The position numbers were made by a program, and so were the translations under genes. A stretch of 64,000 nt of DNA from Paraburkholderia lacunae. Its GTDB lineage: Bacteria; Pseudomonadota; Gammaproteobacteria; Burkholderiales; Burkholderiaceae. The stretch covers positions 1 through 64,000 of the forward strand of contig NZ_QHKS01000009.1 in the NCBI RefSeq assembly GCF_003353175.1, given 5' to 3'. Positions 9,084-18,520 of the stretch are shown here, in pieces. Within the stretch, counting starts at the first letter, position 1. The number at the start of each line of letters is the position of its first letter. The notes below the pieces were generated by a model. The model was not told where the DNA came from, did no database searches, and was given only the letters and a program-made list of their open reading frames with translations.

Positions 9084-9752
9084 ATGAACATGCTTACACC
9101 CCGTGCCGCTGAGCCGATCGTTGCAGACGATCGCCCGTTGCAGCCAGGCGGTCGCGCGCCTGCTCTGGTCCGGGAACTCACCGCCGTCGATCGCGAACGG
9201 CTGCTCACCCACTTCCTCGCACTCGACGAAGACGATCGCTTGCTGCGTTTCGGTCAGATCGTGCCGGACCACGTCATCGAAAACTACGTCCGCGCGATCG
9301 ATTTCACGCGCGACACCGTCTTCGGCGTATTCGATAGCCAATTGCAGCTCACCGGTGTCGGCCATCTGGCGTATCTGCCGGCCGAAGGCGACAAGCGCAC
9401 CGCCGAGTTCGGCGTCTCGGTGCTGGAAAGTGTGCGCGGCCAAGGCATCGGTTCCAAGCTCTTCGAACGCGCCGCCATTCGCAGTCGCAATACGCACGTC
9501 ACCATGCTCTATATGCACTGCCTGTCGCGCAATTCGACCATGATGCACATCGCGAAGAAGGCCGGCATGAAGATCGAATACTCATACGGTGAAGCCGACG
9601 CCTATCTGACACTGCCGCCGGCAGACCAATCGAGCATCATCGCCGAGATGCTGCAGGAGCAGGCTGCGGTGTTCGACTACGCGCTCAAGCGTCAGGCACG
9701 CCGGACATCGAAGCTTTTCGAATCGTTTTTGCCGACGGCGGCCGCAGCGTAA
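9084..9752 (+). CDS. GNAT family N-acetyltransferase
   Basis: A 222-residue acetyltransferase-fold protein. The acetyl-CoA-binding region reads SVLESVRGQGIGSKLFERA (about 112-130), with the Q/RxxGxG/A signature. The start at 9084 is fixed by GGAG at 9071-9074. Upstream is a 230-base AT-rich region carrying an operator-like repeat at 8906. The C-terminus (ALKRQARRTSKLFESFLP) is basic. The substrate is unknown. It is a single-gene unit ending in a strong hairpin at 9778. Confidence 0.85.
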   Translation: MNMLTPRAAEPIVADDRPLQPGGRAPALVRELTAVDRERLLTHFLALDEDDRLLRFGQIVPDHVIENYVRAIDFTRDTVFGVFDSQLQLTGVGHLAYLPAEGDKRTAEFGVSVLESVRGQGIGSKLFERAAIRSRNTHVTMLYMHCLSRNSTMMHIAKKAGMKIEYSYGEADAYLTLPPADQSSIIAEMLQEQAAVFDYALKRQARRTSKLFESFLPTAAAA

Positions 9753-9777
9753 GCGGCCCACTTAGGGCGAAAACGAC

Positions 9778-9802
9778 AAGGGCGGCCATGGCCGCCCTTT
9801 TT
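9778..9802. terminator. Terminator after the GNAT gene
   Basis: The perfect 22-bp palindrome with core GGGCGGCCATGGCCGCCC (9778-9799) runs into five T on the plus strand. It lies between the GNAT gene and the convergent Lrp gene. On the minus strand the T-tract is poor, so it is mainly a plus-strand terminator. Confidence 0.85.
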
Positions 9803-9831
9803 GTTTTCCTGCCGCACGCGCCGCGCTGCCC

Positions 9832-10329
9832 TTACAAAATCGGCAGCGCCGTCGTCTCCTTGATCTTCTCGAGCGAAAAACTCGTCTTCACGTCGATCAC
9901 CGACGGATGGTGCAGCAACTGGTCCTGCACGAAACGCGAAAAATGCGCCATATCCTCGACCTGAACACGCAGCAGGTAATCCATATCGCCAGTCATCGCG
10001 TGACACGCCACCACTTCCGGCCATGTTTGCACCGCTGCGCGGAACAGATCGGCATGCGTGGCGTCGCCACGCGGACTGAACGCCGGACCGCCGCGCTTTT
10101 CGAGCCGCACATTGACGTAGGCGAGCAGATCGAGCCCAAGCTTTTGCGCGTCGAGCAGCGCGACGTAGCCGCGAATCACTCCGCTCTCCTCCAGCCGGCG
10201 AATACGCCGCAAACATGGGCTGGGCGACAGGTTGACGCGCTCGGCGATCTCCTGATTCGATAGCCGGCCATTCTCCTGAAGGATCGTCAGAATACGTCGG
10301 TCGATGGCGTCTATCTCTATATTGGCCAT
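9832..10329 (-). CDS. Lrp/AsnC-family transcriptional regulator
   Basis: A 165-residue Lrp-type regulator. The N-terminal winged helix-turn-helix is visible (LSNQEIAERVNLSPSPCLRR, about 23-42), followed by the ligand-binding RAM domain, which includes VVACHAMTGDMDYLLRV (about 109-125). It is divergent from hpd, so it is a good candidate regulator of tyrosine breakdown, responding to an amino acid. An inverted repeat of Lrp-site type (10352-10372) sits 23 bases before its start. The role in hpd control is inferred. Confidence 0.88.
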   Translation of the reverse strand: MANIEIDAIDRRILTILQENGRLSNQEIAERVNLSPSPCLRRIRRLEESGVIRGYVALLDAQKLGLDLLAYVNVRLEKRGGPAFSPRGDATHADLFRAAVQTWPEVVACHAMTGDMDYLLRVQVEDMAHFSRFVQDQLLHHPSVIDVKTSFSLEKIKETTALPIL

Positions 10330-10351
10330 TTTCTGCCGTCCACGTGAAAGA

Positions 10352-10372
10352 TTGCGCTAGAAAATAGCGCAA
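10352..10372. promoter_or_regulatory. Inverted repeat, candidate Lrp operator
   Basis: TTGCGCTA and TAGCGCAA are perfect 8-bp arms around GAAAA. Length, AT centre and symmetry fit an Lrp/AsnC binding site. It lies between the divergent Lrp and hpd genes, nearer the Lrp start, so autoregulation is the simplest reading. Confidence 0.6.
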
Positions 10373-10470
10373 GCGTATCGGTGCGCGATTAAGTTCGCAA
10401 GTTTTCGCCGAGGCTCGGCCTTTACACTTGCGTCATTCAGTCGCGCCATATGCGCGTCCCTTAGCTTTGG

Positions 10471-10609
10471 ATGGGACCAGAGTAAGTGCTCTGCATGGGC
10501 CCGGAGTAAGTGCTAAAGCACTAACTCCGGCCGACAGCTGAAGCGCTAACTCTGGTCGACCGCTTTGCATGGGACCAGAGTTAGCGCTGAAGCGCTAACT
10601 CTGGTCGAC
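10471..10609 (+). repeat. 49-bp hairpin repeat array in the hpd leader (three units)
   Basis: Three units of a 49-bp repeat fill the space before hpd. The last unit (10573-10606) is a perfect hairpin: GACCAGAGTTAGCGC, loop TGAA, and the exact complement. The first two units form a compound: a left arm (10475-10490), a complete inner hairpin (10499-10532) and a right arm ending at 10557, as if one unit had been inserted into the loop of another. The array ends in GTCGAC, three bases before the AGGAGA Shine-Dalgarno of hpd. The first 111 bp recur at 49729-49839 with one mismatch. No transposase gene is attached. Confidence 0.92.
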
Positions 10610-10623
10610 ACAGGAGACAGACA

Positions 10624-11721
10624 ATGAAGGTTTCAACTTGGGACAACCCGGTCGGCACCGACGGCTTCGAATTCATCGAATACACCGCGCCCGATCCGAA
10701 GGCGCTCGGCAAGCTGTTCGAACAAATGGGCTTCACTGCCGTCGCACGGCATCGTCACAAAGACGTGACGCTGTATCGCCAGGGCGAAATCAACTTCATC
10801 GTCAACGGGGAACAGGACTCGTTTGCGCAACGCTTCACGCGCCTGCACGGCCCGTCGATCTGCGCGATCGCTTTCCGCGTGCAGGATGCGGCGAAGGCCT
10901 ACAAGCAGGCGCTCGAAAAAGGCGCCTGGGGCTTCGACAACAAAACCGGTCCGATGGAGCTGAACATCCCGGCAATCAAGGGCATCGGCGACTCGCTGAT
11001 CTACTTTGTCGACCGCTGGCGCGGCAAGAACGGCGCAGAGCCGAACAGCATCGGCAACATCGATATTTACGACGTCGACTTCGAGCCGATTCCGGGGGCG
11101 AACCCGAATCCGGTTGGTCACGGTCTCACCTACATCGATCACCTGACGCACAACGTCCACCGCGGACGCATGCAGGAATGGGCGGAGTTCTATGAGCGCC
11201 TGTTCAACTTCCGCGAAGTGCGTTACTTCGACATCGAAGGCAAGGTGACGGGCGTGAAGTCAAAGGCGATGACCTCGCCATGCGGCAAGATCCGCATTCC
11301 GATCAACGAAGAAGGGTCGGAAACTGCCGGTCAGATCCAGGAATACCTCGACGCTTATCACGGCGAAGGCATCCAGCACATCGCGCTCGGCAGCAATGAC
11401 ATCTATCGTACGGTGGACGGTCTGCGCGCGGCGAATATCGCGCTGCTCGACACGATCGACACGTACTATGAACTGGTGGACCGCCGCGTGCCGAATCACG
11501 GCGAGCCGCTCGACGAACTGCGCAAGCGCAAGATTCTGATCGACGGCGCGCCGGACGATCTGCTGCTCCAGATCTTTACCGAAAACCAGATTGGCCCGAT
11601 CTTCTTCGAGATCATTCAGCGCAAGGGCAACCAGGGCTTCGGCGAGGGCAACTTCAAGGCGTTGTTCGAATCGATCGAACTGGATCAGATCCGCCGCGGC
11701 GTAGTGCAGGACAAGGTCTAA
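10624..11721 (+). CDS. hpd: 4-Hydroxyphenylpyruvate dioxygenase
   Basis: A 365-residue iron(II) dioxygenase converting 4-hydroxyphenylpyruvate to homogentisate in tyrosine catabolism. It belongs to the VOC superfamily with two tandem domains. The three metal ligands are visible: His173 (IDHLTHN), His252 (GIQHIALGSNDI) and Glu329 (FFEIIQR). The start is set by AGGAGA at 10612-10617. The gene is unusual in its leader: the region immediately before the Shine-Dalgarno is a three-unit hairpin repeat array. It is divergent from an Lrp regulator. The homogentisate pathway genes are not in this window. Confidence 0.96.
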   Translation: MKVSTWDNPVGTDGFEFIEYTAPDPKALGKLFEQMGFTAVARHRHKDVTLYRQGEINFIVNGEQDSFAQRFTRLHGPSICAIAFRVQDAAKAYKQALEKGAWGFDNKTGPMELNIPAIKGIGDSLIYFVDRWRGKNGAEPNSIGNIDIYDVDFEPIPGANPNPVGHGLTYIDHLTHNVHRGRMQEWAEFYERLFNFREVRYFDIEGKVTGVKSKAMTSPCGKIRIPINEEGSETAGQIQEYLDAYHGEGIQHIALGSNDIYRTVDGLRAANIALLDTIDTYYELVDRRVPNHGEPLDELRKRKILIDGAPDDLLLQIFTENQIGPIFFEIIQRKGNQGFGEGNFKALFESIELDQIRRGVVQDKV

Positions 11722-11758
11722 CAACATCTGTACAGCGAGGTGCAGCCTGAAACAAAAA

Positions 11759-11784
11759 GGGCGAAGATCGCAAAATCTTCGCCC
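11759..11784 (+). terminator. Hairpin after hpd
   Basis: GGGCGAAGAT pairs with ATCTTCGCCC around a 6-base loop, 37 bases after the hpd stop. There is no long T run behind it (CTTGCCGTTT), so termination may be partial. Confidence 0.6.
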
Positions 11785-11857
11785 CTTGCCGTTTAAGCCG
11801 TCGTCCTCAGCTAGACAACGACCGGGTTTTCAACCGACACGCCGCATCAGCGACGCA

Positions 11858-12055
11858 TCACGAATTCTGCTCTTCCTCGTCGTCCCGCCTGGATTGCGTG
11901 AGCCGCTCCACCGCAATGCACGCCTGCGCGACTTGAGCCGTGCGGATGACTGCGTTCGACGACAGCGTCCCTGCGCTGCCCGAGCGCACCGGTGCGCTCA
12001 TTGCGAAGAATGCGGCTGAGACCATCAGGAACGTCTGGATATTTCTCGTGTTCAT
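11858..12055 (-). CDS. Small exported hypothetical protein, 65 residues
   Basis: A 65-residue protein with an N-terminal signal-like segment (MNTRNIQTFLMVSAAFFAMSAP) and a short acidic, polar tail ending DDEEEQNS. A strong Shine-Dalgarno (AAGGAG, five bases before ATG at 12055) supports translation from this Met rather than one 42 bases upstream. It is convergent with hpd. I recognise no family. The mature peptide would be about 40 residues with a single Cys. Confidence 0.6.
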   Translation of the reverse strand: MNTRNIQTFLMVSAAFFAMSAPVRSGSAGTLSSNAVIRTAQVAQACIAVERLTQSRRDDEEEQNS

Positions 12056-12414
12056 GCGTACTCCTTTTCTGACTGCCCTGCTGTCGCGAAGCTCCACCGA
12101 ATGCGGAGCGTTGCGCGAACATTGCTCACAGGTGCGGGATTAGACAGGCATTTCAACCTCGGTTCCACAGTTTTGAAGGTTTTACAGCTTGTTACAGCGG
12201 CATGGTGCACGCCACCGGCCGCTGGCCGTAACCCGGCGCGATTCCTCGCAAATCACGCTGCACCGCCGCACTTTTGGCACGAAGCGGCGGGTTTTCACCA
12301 GTGCTACCATCACTTAAAACACGTCAATATGGCGACCCCGGCCCTACGCATTCACAAGATGCCGCGGCCCAAGAAAGTTTTGGCGATCCCAAACTGGGTG
12401 GAGGAGTACACATA
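12056..12414. other. Intergenic region between the small secreted gene and iorAB
   Basis: This 359-base divergent region must hold promoters for both flanking genes. I see no convincing -35/-10 pair, hairpin or repeat beyond a GAGGAG Shine-Dalgarno for iorAB at 12401-12406. Confidence 0.5.
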
Positions 12415-15400
12415 ATGAATGCCCCGCTGGACGCAGGTCAGCGAGCCTCGCTCGAAGCCGCGTTGTCTTCCGTCACGCTCGACGACAAATACACCCTGGA
12501 ACGCGGCCGCGCCTACATGAGCGGCATCCAGGCGCTGGTGCGCCTGCCGATGTTGCAGCAGGAACGCGACCGGGCCGCCGGACTCAATACCGCCGGCTTC
12601 ATCTCCGGCTATCGCGGATCGCCGCTCGGCGGACTCGACCAGTCGTTGTGGAAAGCGAAGCAGCACCTCGCCGCACACCAGGTCGTGTTCCAGCCCGGCG
12701 TCAATGAAGACCTCGCGGCAACCGCCGTGTGGGGGTCGCAGCAGGTCAACCTGTATCCGAGCGCCAAATACGACGGCGTGTTCTCGATGTGGTACGGCAA
12801 AGGTCCGGGCGTCGACCGCAGCGGCGACGTTTTCAAGCATGGCAACTCGGCCGGCTCATCGCAGCACGGCGGCGTTCTCGTCCTGGCGGGCGATGACCAC
12901 GCGGCCAAATCCTCGACACTCGCGCACCAGTCCGAACACATCTTCAAGGCGTGCGGTTTGCCGGTGCTGTTCCCGTCGAACGTGCAGGAATACCTCGACT
13001 TCGGCCTGCACGGCTGGGCCATGAGCCGCTATTCCGGCCTCTGGGTCGCGATGAAGTGCGTGACCGACGTGGTCGAGTCGTCAGCGTCGGTCGATATCGA
13101 TCCGCAACGCACCAAAATCATTCTGCCGGACGACTTCGCGATTCCCGAAGGCGGCCTGAATATCCGTTGGCCGGATCCGCCGCTGGTCCAGGAAGCGCGT
13201 CTGCTGGACTACAAGTGGTACGCGGCGCTCGCTTACGTGCGCGCGAACAAACTCGACCGCATCGAAATCGATTCGCCGCAAGCGCGCTTCGGCATCATGA
13301 CGGGCGGCAAGGCCTATCTCGACGTCCGCCAGGCGCTGACCGACCTCGGTCTCGACGACGAAACCTGTTCGCGTATCGGCATCCGTCTGTACAAGGTCGG
13401 CTGCGTATGGCCGCTCGAAGCGCAAGGCGCGCACGCCTTCGCGCGCGGTCTCGACGAAATTCTGGTGGTTGAAGAGAAGCGCCAGATTCTCGAGTACGCG
13501 ATCAAGGAAGAACTGTACAACTGGCCGGACACGCAGCGTCCGCGGGTGTTCGGCAAGTTCGACGAGAAAGACGGCGCGGGCGGCGAATGGTCCGTGCCGA
13601 TGGGCAACTGGCTACTGCCGGCGCATTACGAGCTGTCGCCGGCGATCATCGCCAAGGCAATCGCCACGCGGCTCGACAAGTTCGATCTGCCGTCCGACGT
13701 GCGCGCTCGCATCGCCATGCGCATCGCCGTGATCGAAGCGAAGGAAAAAGCGCTGGCGCGCCCGCGCGTCGAAGCCGAGCGCAAACCGTGGTTCTGCTCG
13801 GGCTGCCCGCACAACACGTCGACCAATGTGCCGGAAGGCTCGCGCGCGATGGCGGGAATCGGCTGTCACTATATGACCGTGTGGATGGACCGCAGCACCA
13901 GCACCTTCAGCCAGATGGGCGGCGAAGGCGTCGCGTGGATCGGGCAGGCGCCGTTCACCAACGACAAGCATGTGTTCGCCAACCTCGGCGACGGCACCTA
14001 TTTCCACTCGGGCCTGCTCGCGATTCGCGCGGCGATCGCGTCGAAGGCGAACATCACCTACAAGATTCTCTATAACGACGCGGTCGCCATGACCGGCGGC
14101 CAGCCGGTCGACGGCGTGCTGACCGTGCCGCAGATCACGCATCAACTTGCCGCCGAAGGCGCGACGAAGATCGTGATCGTCACCGACGAGCCGGAGAAGT
14201 ACTCGGCGAACGTCGGCCTCGCGCCCGGCATCGACATTCATCATCGCGACAAGCTCGATGAGGTGCAGCGCCAGCTTCGCGAGATTTCCGGCACCACGAT
14301 CCTGATTTACGACCAGACCTGCGCGACTGAAAAGCGCCGCCGCCGGAAACGCGGCACGTATCCGGATCCGGCGCGCCGCGTGGTGATCAACGAGGCCGTG
14401 TGCGAAGGTTGCGGCGATTGCTCGGTCAAGTCAAATTGCCTGTCGGTCGAGCCTATGGATACCGAGTACGGCACCAAGCGCCAGATCAATCAATCGACCT
14501 GCAACAAAGACTTCTCGTGCGTCAACGGGTTTTGCCCGAGCTTCGTGTCGGTGGAAGGCGGCCAACTGCGCAAGCCAAAGGCGGCGTCCGGCATTGTTGG
14601 CGATGGGATGCCGCCGGTGCCGGAACCCGAACTACCGTCGATCGAACGCCCTTACGGGGTGCTGGTGACGGGGGTCGGCGGCACGGGCGTCGTGACGATC
14701 GGTGCGCTGCTGGGCATGGCCGCGCATCTGGAGAACAAGGGCGTCACGGTACTCGACGTGACCGGCCTCGCGCAAAAAGGCGGCGCCGTGATGAGCCACG
14801 TGCAGATCGCCAACCAGCCAGCAGACATCCACGCGACGCGCATCGCGATGGGCGAGGCGAGCCTCGTGATCGGCTGCGACGCGATCGTTACCGCCAGCGA
14901 CGAATGCGTCTCGCGGATGCAGGCGGGCCGCACGCGCGTCGTGCTGAATAGCGCACACACGCCGACGGCCGAGCTCATCAAGAACCCGAACTGGCGCTTC
15001 CCGGGCAGCAGCACGGAAGCGGATGTACGCGCCGGCGCCGGCGACGATGCTGTCGATACGGTCGACGCGAATCACTTCGCCGTCGCGCTGCTCGGCGACG
15101 CGATCTATACGAACCCGTTCGTGCTCGGCTATGCATGGCAGCGTGGCTGGGTGCCGCTGACGTATCAGTCACTGATGCGTGCGATCGAACTGAACAATGT
15201 GCAGGTCGAGAAGAATCGCGCGGCATTCGAATGGGGCCGTCGCGCCGCGCATGATCTGGCCGCCGTGCGCAAGCTCGCGCAGTCGCAAGGACGCGGTGGC
15301 GCCGAGGAAACGGCGAGCAGCAAGATCATCTCGCTGCATACGCCAAAGGCGCTCGACACGCTGATCGACAAGCGCGCCGACTACCTCGCCGCATGGCAAA

Positions 15401-16014
15401 ACGCGGCGTACGCTGACCGGTATCGCGCGTTGGTGTCGCAAGTGCGGACGGCGGAATCGGCGCTCGATTCGATCGACGGCCAGTTGCCGTTGACTGAAGC
15501 GGTCGCGAAGAACCTGCACAAGCTGATGGCGTACAAGGACGAGTATGAAGTCGCACGCCTGTACAGCGACCCGGCGTTCATCGAAAAGTTGAAGAGCACT
15601 TTCGAAGGCGACTGGAAGCTGAACCTCCACCTCGCACCGCCGACGTTCTCGAAGAAGGACGCCCAAGGTCACCTGATCAAGAAGAAGTACGGACCGTGGA
15701 TGTTCAGCGCCATGCACGTGCTGGCCAAGCTGAAGTTCCTGCGCGGCACCGCATTCGATGTGTTCGGCAAGACGGAAGAGCGTCGCACCGAGCGTGCGTT
15801 GATCGTCGAATACGAGGCACTGGTGCGCGAACTGATCGGCGGCCTGACGGTGCAAAAGCGTGAGCTGGCGATCGAACTGGCGAATCTGCCGGACGGTATC
15901 CGCGGCTACGGTCACGTGAAGGAAAACAACCTGAAGGGTGCGCGGATCAAGTGGAACGAGTTGCTGACGCGCTGGCGCTCGCCGGAGGCAGGAAAGGCTC
16001 AGCACGCGGCCTGA
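12415..16014 (+). CDS. Indolepyruvate ferredoxin oxidoreductase, fused alpha-beta subunits
   Basis: A 1199-residue fusion of the two IOR subunits (COG4231 then COG1014) that oxidatively decarboxylates aryl pyruvates to aryl-acetyl-CoA using thiamine diphosphate and Fe-S clusters. In order: thiamine-enzyme domains (GYRGSPLGGLDQ near residue 64; CSGCPHNTSTNVPEG near 463), a cysteine-rich cluster region (CEGCGDCSVKSNC from residue 663, further Cys to about 709), and a gamma-type domain starting GVGGTGVVTIGALLG near 752. The start is fixed by GAGGAG nine bases upstream. Phenylpyruvate to phenylacetyl-CoA would feed paaABCDE in the same window; that link is inferred. Confidence 0.93.
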   Translation: MNAPLDAGQRASLEAALSSVTLDDKYTLERGRAYMSGIQALVRLPMLQQERDRAAGLNTAGFISGYRGSPLGGLDQSLWKAKQHLAAHQVVFQPGVNEDLAATAVWGSQQVNLYPSAKYDGVFSMWYGKGPGVDRSGDVFKHGNSAGSSQHGGVLVLAGDDHAAKSSTLAHQSEHIFKACGLPVLFPSNVQEYLDFGLHGWAMSRYSGLWVAMKCVTDVVESSASVDIDPQRTKIILPDDFAIPEGGLNIRWPDPPLVQEARLLDYKWYAALAYVRANKLDRIEIDSPQARFGIMTGGKAYLDVRQALTDLGLDDETCSRIGIRLYKVGCVWPLEAQGAHAFARGLDEILVVEEKRQILEYAIKEELYNWPDTQRPRVFGKFDEKDGAGGEWSVPMGNWLLPAHYELSPAIIAKAIATRLDKFDLPSDVRARIAMRIAVIEAKEKALARPRVEAERKPWFCSGCPHNTSTNVPEGSRAMAGIGCHYMTVWMDRSTSTFSQMGGEGVAWIGQAPFTNDKHVFANLGDGTYFHSGLLAIRAAIASKANITYKILYNDAVAMTGGQPVDGVLTVPQITHQLAAEGATKIVIVTDEPEKYSANVGLAPGIDIHHRDKLDEVQRQLREISGTTILIYDQTCATEKRRRRKRGTYPDPARRVVINEAVCEGCGDCSVKSNCLSVEPMDTEYGTKRQINQSTCNKDFSCVNGFCPSFVSVEGGQLRKPKAASGIVGDGMPPVPEPELPSIERPYGVLVTGVGGTGVVTIGALLGMAAHLENKGVTVLDVTGLAQKGGAVMSHVQIANQPADIHATRIAMGEASLVIGCDAIVTASDECVSRMQAGRTRVVLNSAHTPTAELIKNPNWRFPGSSTEADVRAGAGDDAVDTVDANHFAVALLGDAIYTNPFVLGYAWQRGWVPLTYQSLMRAIELNNVQVEKNRAAFEWGRRAAHDLAAVRKLAQSQGRGGAEETASSKIISLHTPKALDTLIDKRADYLAAWQNAAYADRYRALVSQVRTAESALDSIDGQLPLTEAVAKNLHKLMAYKDEYEVARLYSDPAFIEKLKSTFEGDWKLNLHLAPPTFSKKDAQGHLIKKKYGPWMFSAMHVLAKLKFLRGTAFDVFGKTEERRTERALIVEYEALVRELIGGLTVQKRELAIELANLPDGIRGYGHVKENNLKGARIKWNELLTRWRSPEAGKAQHAA

Positions 16015-16083
16015 CCGGGTCCGGCTGGCTGATCGGATCCGGCTGATCGAATCGGCTTGATCGGTTGCATCGGCCTGAAACGG

Positions 16084-16120
16084 AAAAAGGCGGCTGTCCT
16101 CACGGACAGTCGCCTTTTTT
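16084..16120 (+). terminator. Terminator of the indolepyruvate oxidoreductase gene
   Basis: A GC-rich stem with GGCGGCTGTCC against GGACAGTCGCC (one internal mismatch), loop TCAC, preceded by five A and followed by six T on the plus strand. Confidence 0.88.
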
Positions 16121-16150
16121 GCCTGTTTCGACAAGGATTCGCCAAAAAGA

Positions 16151-16178
16151 AACGCCACGGAATCACTTCCGTGGCGTT
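16151..16178 (-). terminator. Terminator of maeB
   Basis: AACGCCACGGAA pairs perfectly with TTCCGTGGCGTT around a 4-base loop. On the minus strand it runs into TTTCTTTTT, 60 bases after the maeB stop codon. Together with the hairpin at 16084 it insulates two convergent genes. Confidence 0.85.
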
Positions 16179-16237
16179 TTCGTTTGCTCGCAGCAGTGCC
16201 GCAATGCGGCGCCGCTTCAACCTTCAAGCGATCCGCA

Positions 16238-18520
16238 TTACTGCGCGTTCACCAGCTTGCGTGCATTGGCCGAGGCCACTGCCGTCATGTTGATGATCCG
16301 GCGCACGGTCGCAGCCGGCGTCAGGACATGTACCGGCTTTGCCGCGCCCAGCAGGAACGGACCGACCGTCACGCCTTCGCCGCCGACCATCTTCAGCAGG
16401 TTGTAAGCGATATTCGCCGCTTCGACGTTCGGCATGATCAGCAGGTTCGCTTCGCCGCTCAACGTGGTGCCCGGGAACGCAGCCTTGCGGACCACTTCCG
16501 ACAACGCCGCATCGCCGTGCATTTCACCGTCGATTTCGAGCGAAGGCGCACGTTCGACGATCAGCTTGCGCGCCGCCGTCATGCGTTGCGACGACGAAGA
16601 CGGCGCACTGCCGAAGTTCGAATTCGACAGCAACGCGACCTTCGGCGTAATGCCGAACTTCTCGATCTCGCGCGAAGCCAGCATCGTCATGTCGGCGAGC
16701 TGCTCGGCAGTCGGCGTCTCGTTCACGTACGTATCGCAGATGAACAGGTTCCGGCCCGGCAGCATCAGCAGATTCATCGCGGCGAAGTTCTCCACGTTGT
16801 CCGCCTTGCCGAGCACCTGCTCGATGAACTTCAGATGCGTGTGGTACTGGCCGATCATCCCGCAGATCATGCCGTCCGCTTCGCCGAGGCGCACGAGGAT
16901 CGCGCCGATCAGCGTGTTGAACTTGCGCATCGCAGCCTTCGCGACGTCCGGCGTCACGCCTTCACGCGCGCCGAGTTCGTGGTACGCCTGCCAGCATTGC
17001 TGATAGCGCGGATCGTCTTCCGGATCGACGATCTCGAAGTCTTCGCCGCCCTTGAGCTTCGAGCCCATCTTCTTCAGACGCATCGCGATCACCGACGGGC
17101 GGCCGACCAGAATCGGCCTGGCGATCTTTTCCAGCAGCACGAATTGCGCGGCGCGCAGCACGCGCTCGTCTTCGCCTTCGGCGAACACGATGCGCGCCGG
17201 CTCCGACTTCGCCGCGGCGAACACCGGACGCATCACCATGCCGGTGCGGTACACGGTCGTGCCGAGCTCTTCGCGATACGCGTCCATGTCCTTGATCGGA
17301 CGGGTCGCGACGCCCGAGTCCATCGCGGCTTGCGCGACAGCCGGCGCGATCTTGATGATCAGACGCGGATCGAACGGCTTCGGAATCAGGTATTCAGGAC
17401 CGAATTCGAGCGAGTGGCCTTCGTAGGCCTTGGCGACTTCATCGCCCTGATCGGTTTCTTCGGCCAGCTCGGCGATCGCGCGCACGCACGCGAGCTTCAT
17501 TTCTTCCGTGATCGTGGTTGCGCCGACATCCAGCGCGCCGCGGAAGATGAACGGGAAGCACAGCACGTTGTTGACCTGGTTCGGGTAGTCCGAACGGCCC
17601 GTCGCGATGATGCAGTCCGGGCGCACCTTCTTTGCTTCCTCCGGGCGGATTTCCGGCTCCGGATTGGCCAGCGCGAGAATCAGCGGCCGCGTACCCATTT
17701 CGGCGACCATTTCCGGCTTCAGCACGCCGGCGCTCGAGCAGCCGAGGAACACGTCGGCGCCGCGAATCGCGTCGGCCAGCGTGCGCGCTTCGGTGTTCGC
17801 CGCATAACGTTCCTTCGACGGATCCAGATTGCCGCGGCCTTCGTAGATCACGCCCTTCGAATCGGTGACGAGAACGTTCTTCTTCGACAGACCCAGGTTC
17901 ACCAGCAGATCCAGACACGCGATCGCCGCAGCGCCCGCGCCCGAACACACCAGCTTCACCTCGTCGAGCTTCTTGCCGACCACTTTCAGGCCGTTCAGAA
18001 TCGCCGCCGACGCAATGATCGCGGTGCCGTGCTGATCGTCGTGGAAGACCGGAATCTTCATGCGCGCGCGCAGCTTCTTCTCGATGTAGAAGCATTCCGG
18101 CGCCTTGATGTCTTCGAGGTTGATGCCGCCCAGCGTGGGCTCGAGCATCGCGATCGCTTCGACCAGCTTGTCCGGATCGGACTCGGAGAGTTCGATGTCG
18201 AACACGTCGATGCCCGCGAACTTCTTGAAGAGGCAGCCCTTGCCTTCCATCACCGGCTTCGCGGCGAGCGGGCCGATGTTGCCGAGACCCAGCACGGCCG
18301 TGCCGTTGGTGATCACGCCGACGAGGTTGCCGCGCGAGGTGTATTTCTGCGCGTCGAGCGGTTCGTCGTAGATCGCCATACAGGCCGCCGCGACGCCCGG
18401 CGAGTAAGCCAGCGACAGGTCGAGCTGGTTCGACAGCGGCTTGGTGGGCGTGACCGAAATCTTGCCGGGTTTCGGATTCTGGTGGTATGCGAGAGCGCTT
18501 TGCTTAAGTTGTTCGTCCAT
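16238..18520 (-). CDS. maeB: NADP-dependent malic enzyme with phosphotransacetylase-like C-terminal domain
   Basis: A 760-residue malic enzyme of the long bacterial MaeB type, converting malate to pyruvate with reduction of NADP. The N-terminal half carries the malic domain ([12 protein letters not shown] near 40, [16 protein letters not shown] near 75) and the nucleotide-binding domain ([16 protein letters not shown] near 194). The C-terminal 320 residues match the phosphate acetyltransferase-like domain ([15 protein letters not shown]). The start at 18520 ([13 protein letters not shown]) fits the family; an upstream in-frame Met adds 21 unrelated residues. The Shine-Dalgarno is weak. Confidence 0.95.
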   Translation of the reverse strand: MDEQLKQSALAYHQNPKPGKISVTPTKPLSNQLDLSLAYSPGVAAACMAIYDEPLDAQKYTSRGNLVGVITNGTAVLGLGNIGPLAAKPVMEGKGCLFKKFAGIDVFDIELSESDPDKLVEAIAMLEPTLGGINLEDIKAPECFYIEKKLRARMKIPVFHDDQHGTAIIASAAILNGLKVVGKKLDEVKLVCSGAGAAAIACLDLLVNLGLSKKNVLVTDSKGVIYEGRGNLDPSKERYAANTEARTLADAIRGADVFLGCSSAGVLKPEMVAEMGTRPLILALANPEPEIRPEEAKKVRPDCIIATGRSDYPNQVNNVLCFPFIFRGALDVGATTITEEMKLACVRAIAELAEETDQGDEVAKAYEGHSLEFGPEYLIPKPFDPRLIIKIAPAVAQAAMDSGVATRPIKDMDAYREELGTTVYRTGMVMRPVFAAAKSEPARIVFAEGEDERVLRAAQFVLLEKIARPILVGRPSVIAMRLKKMGSKLKGGEDFEIVDPEDDPRYQQCWQAYHELGAREGVTPDVAKAAMRKFNTLIGAILVRLGEADGMICGMIGQYHTHLKFIEQVLGKADNVENFAAMNLLMLPGRNLFICDTYVNETPTAEQLADMTMLASREIEKFGITPKVALLSNSNFGSAPSSSSQRMTAARKLIVERAPSLEIDGEMHGDAALSEVVRKAAFPGTTLSGEANLLIMPNVEAANIAYNLLKMVGGEGVTVGPFLLGAAKPVHVLTPAATVRRIINMTAVASANARKLVNAQ

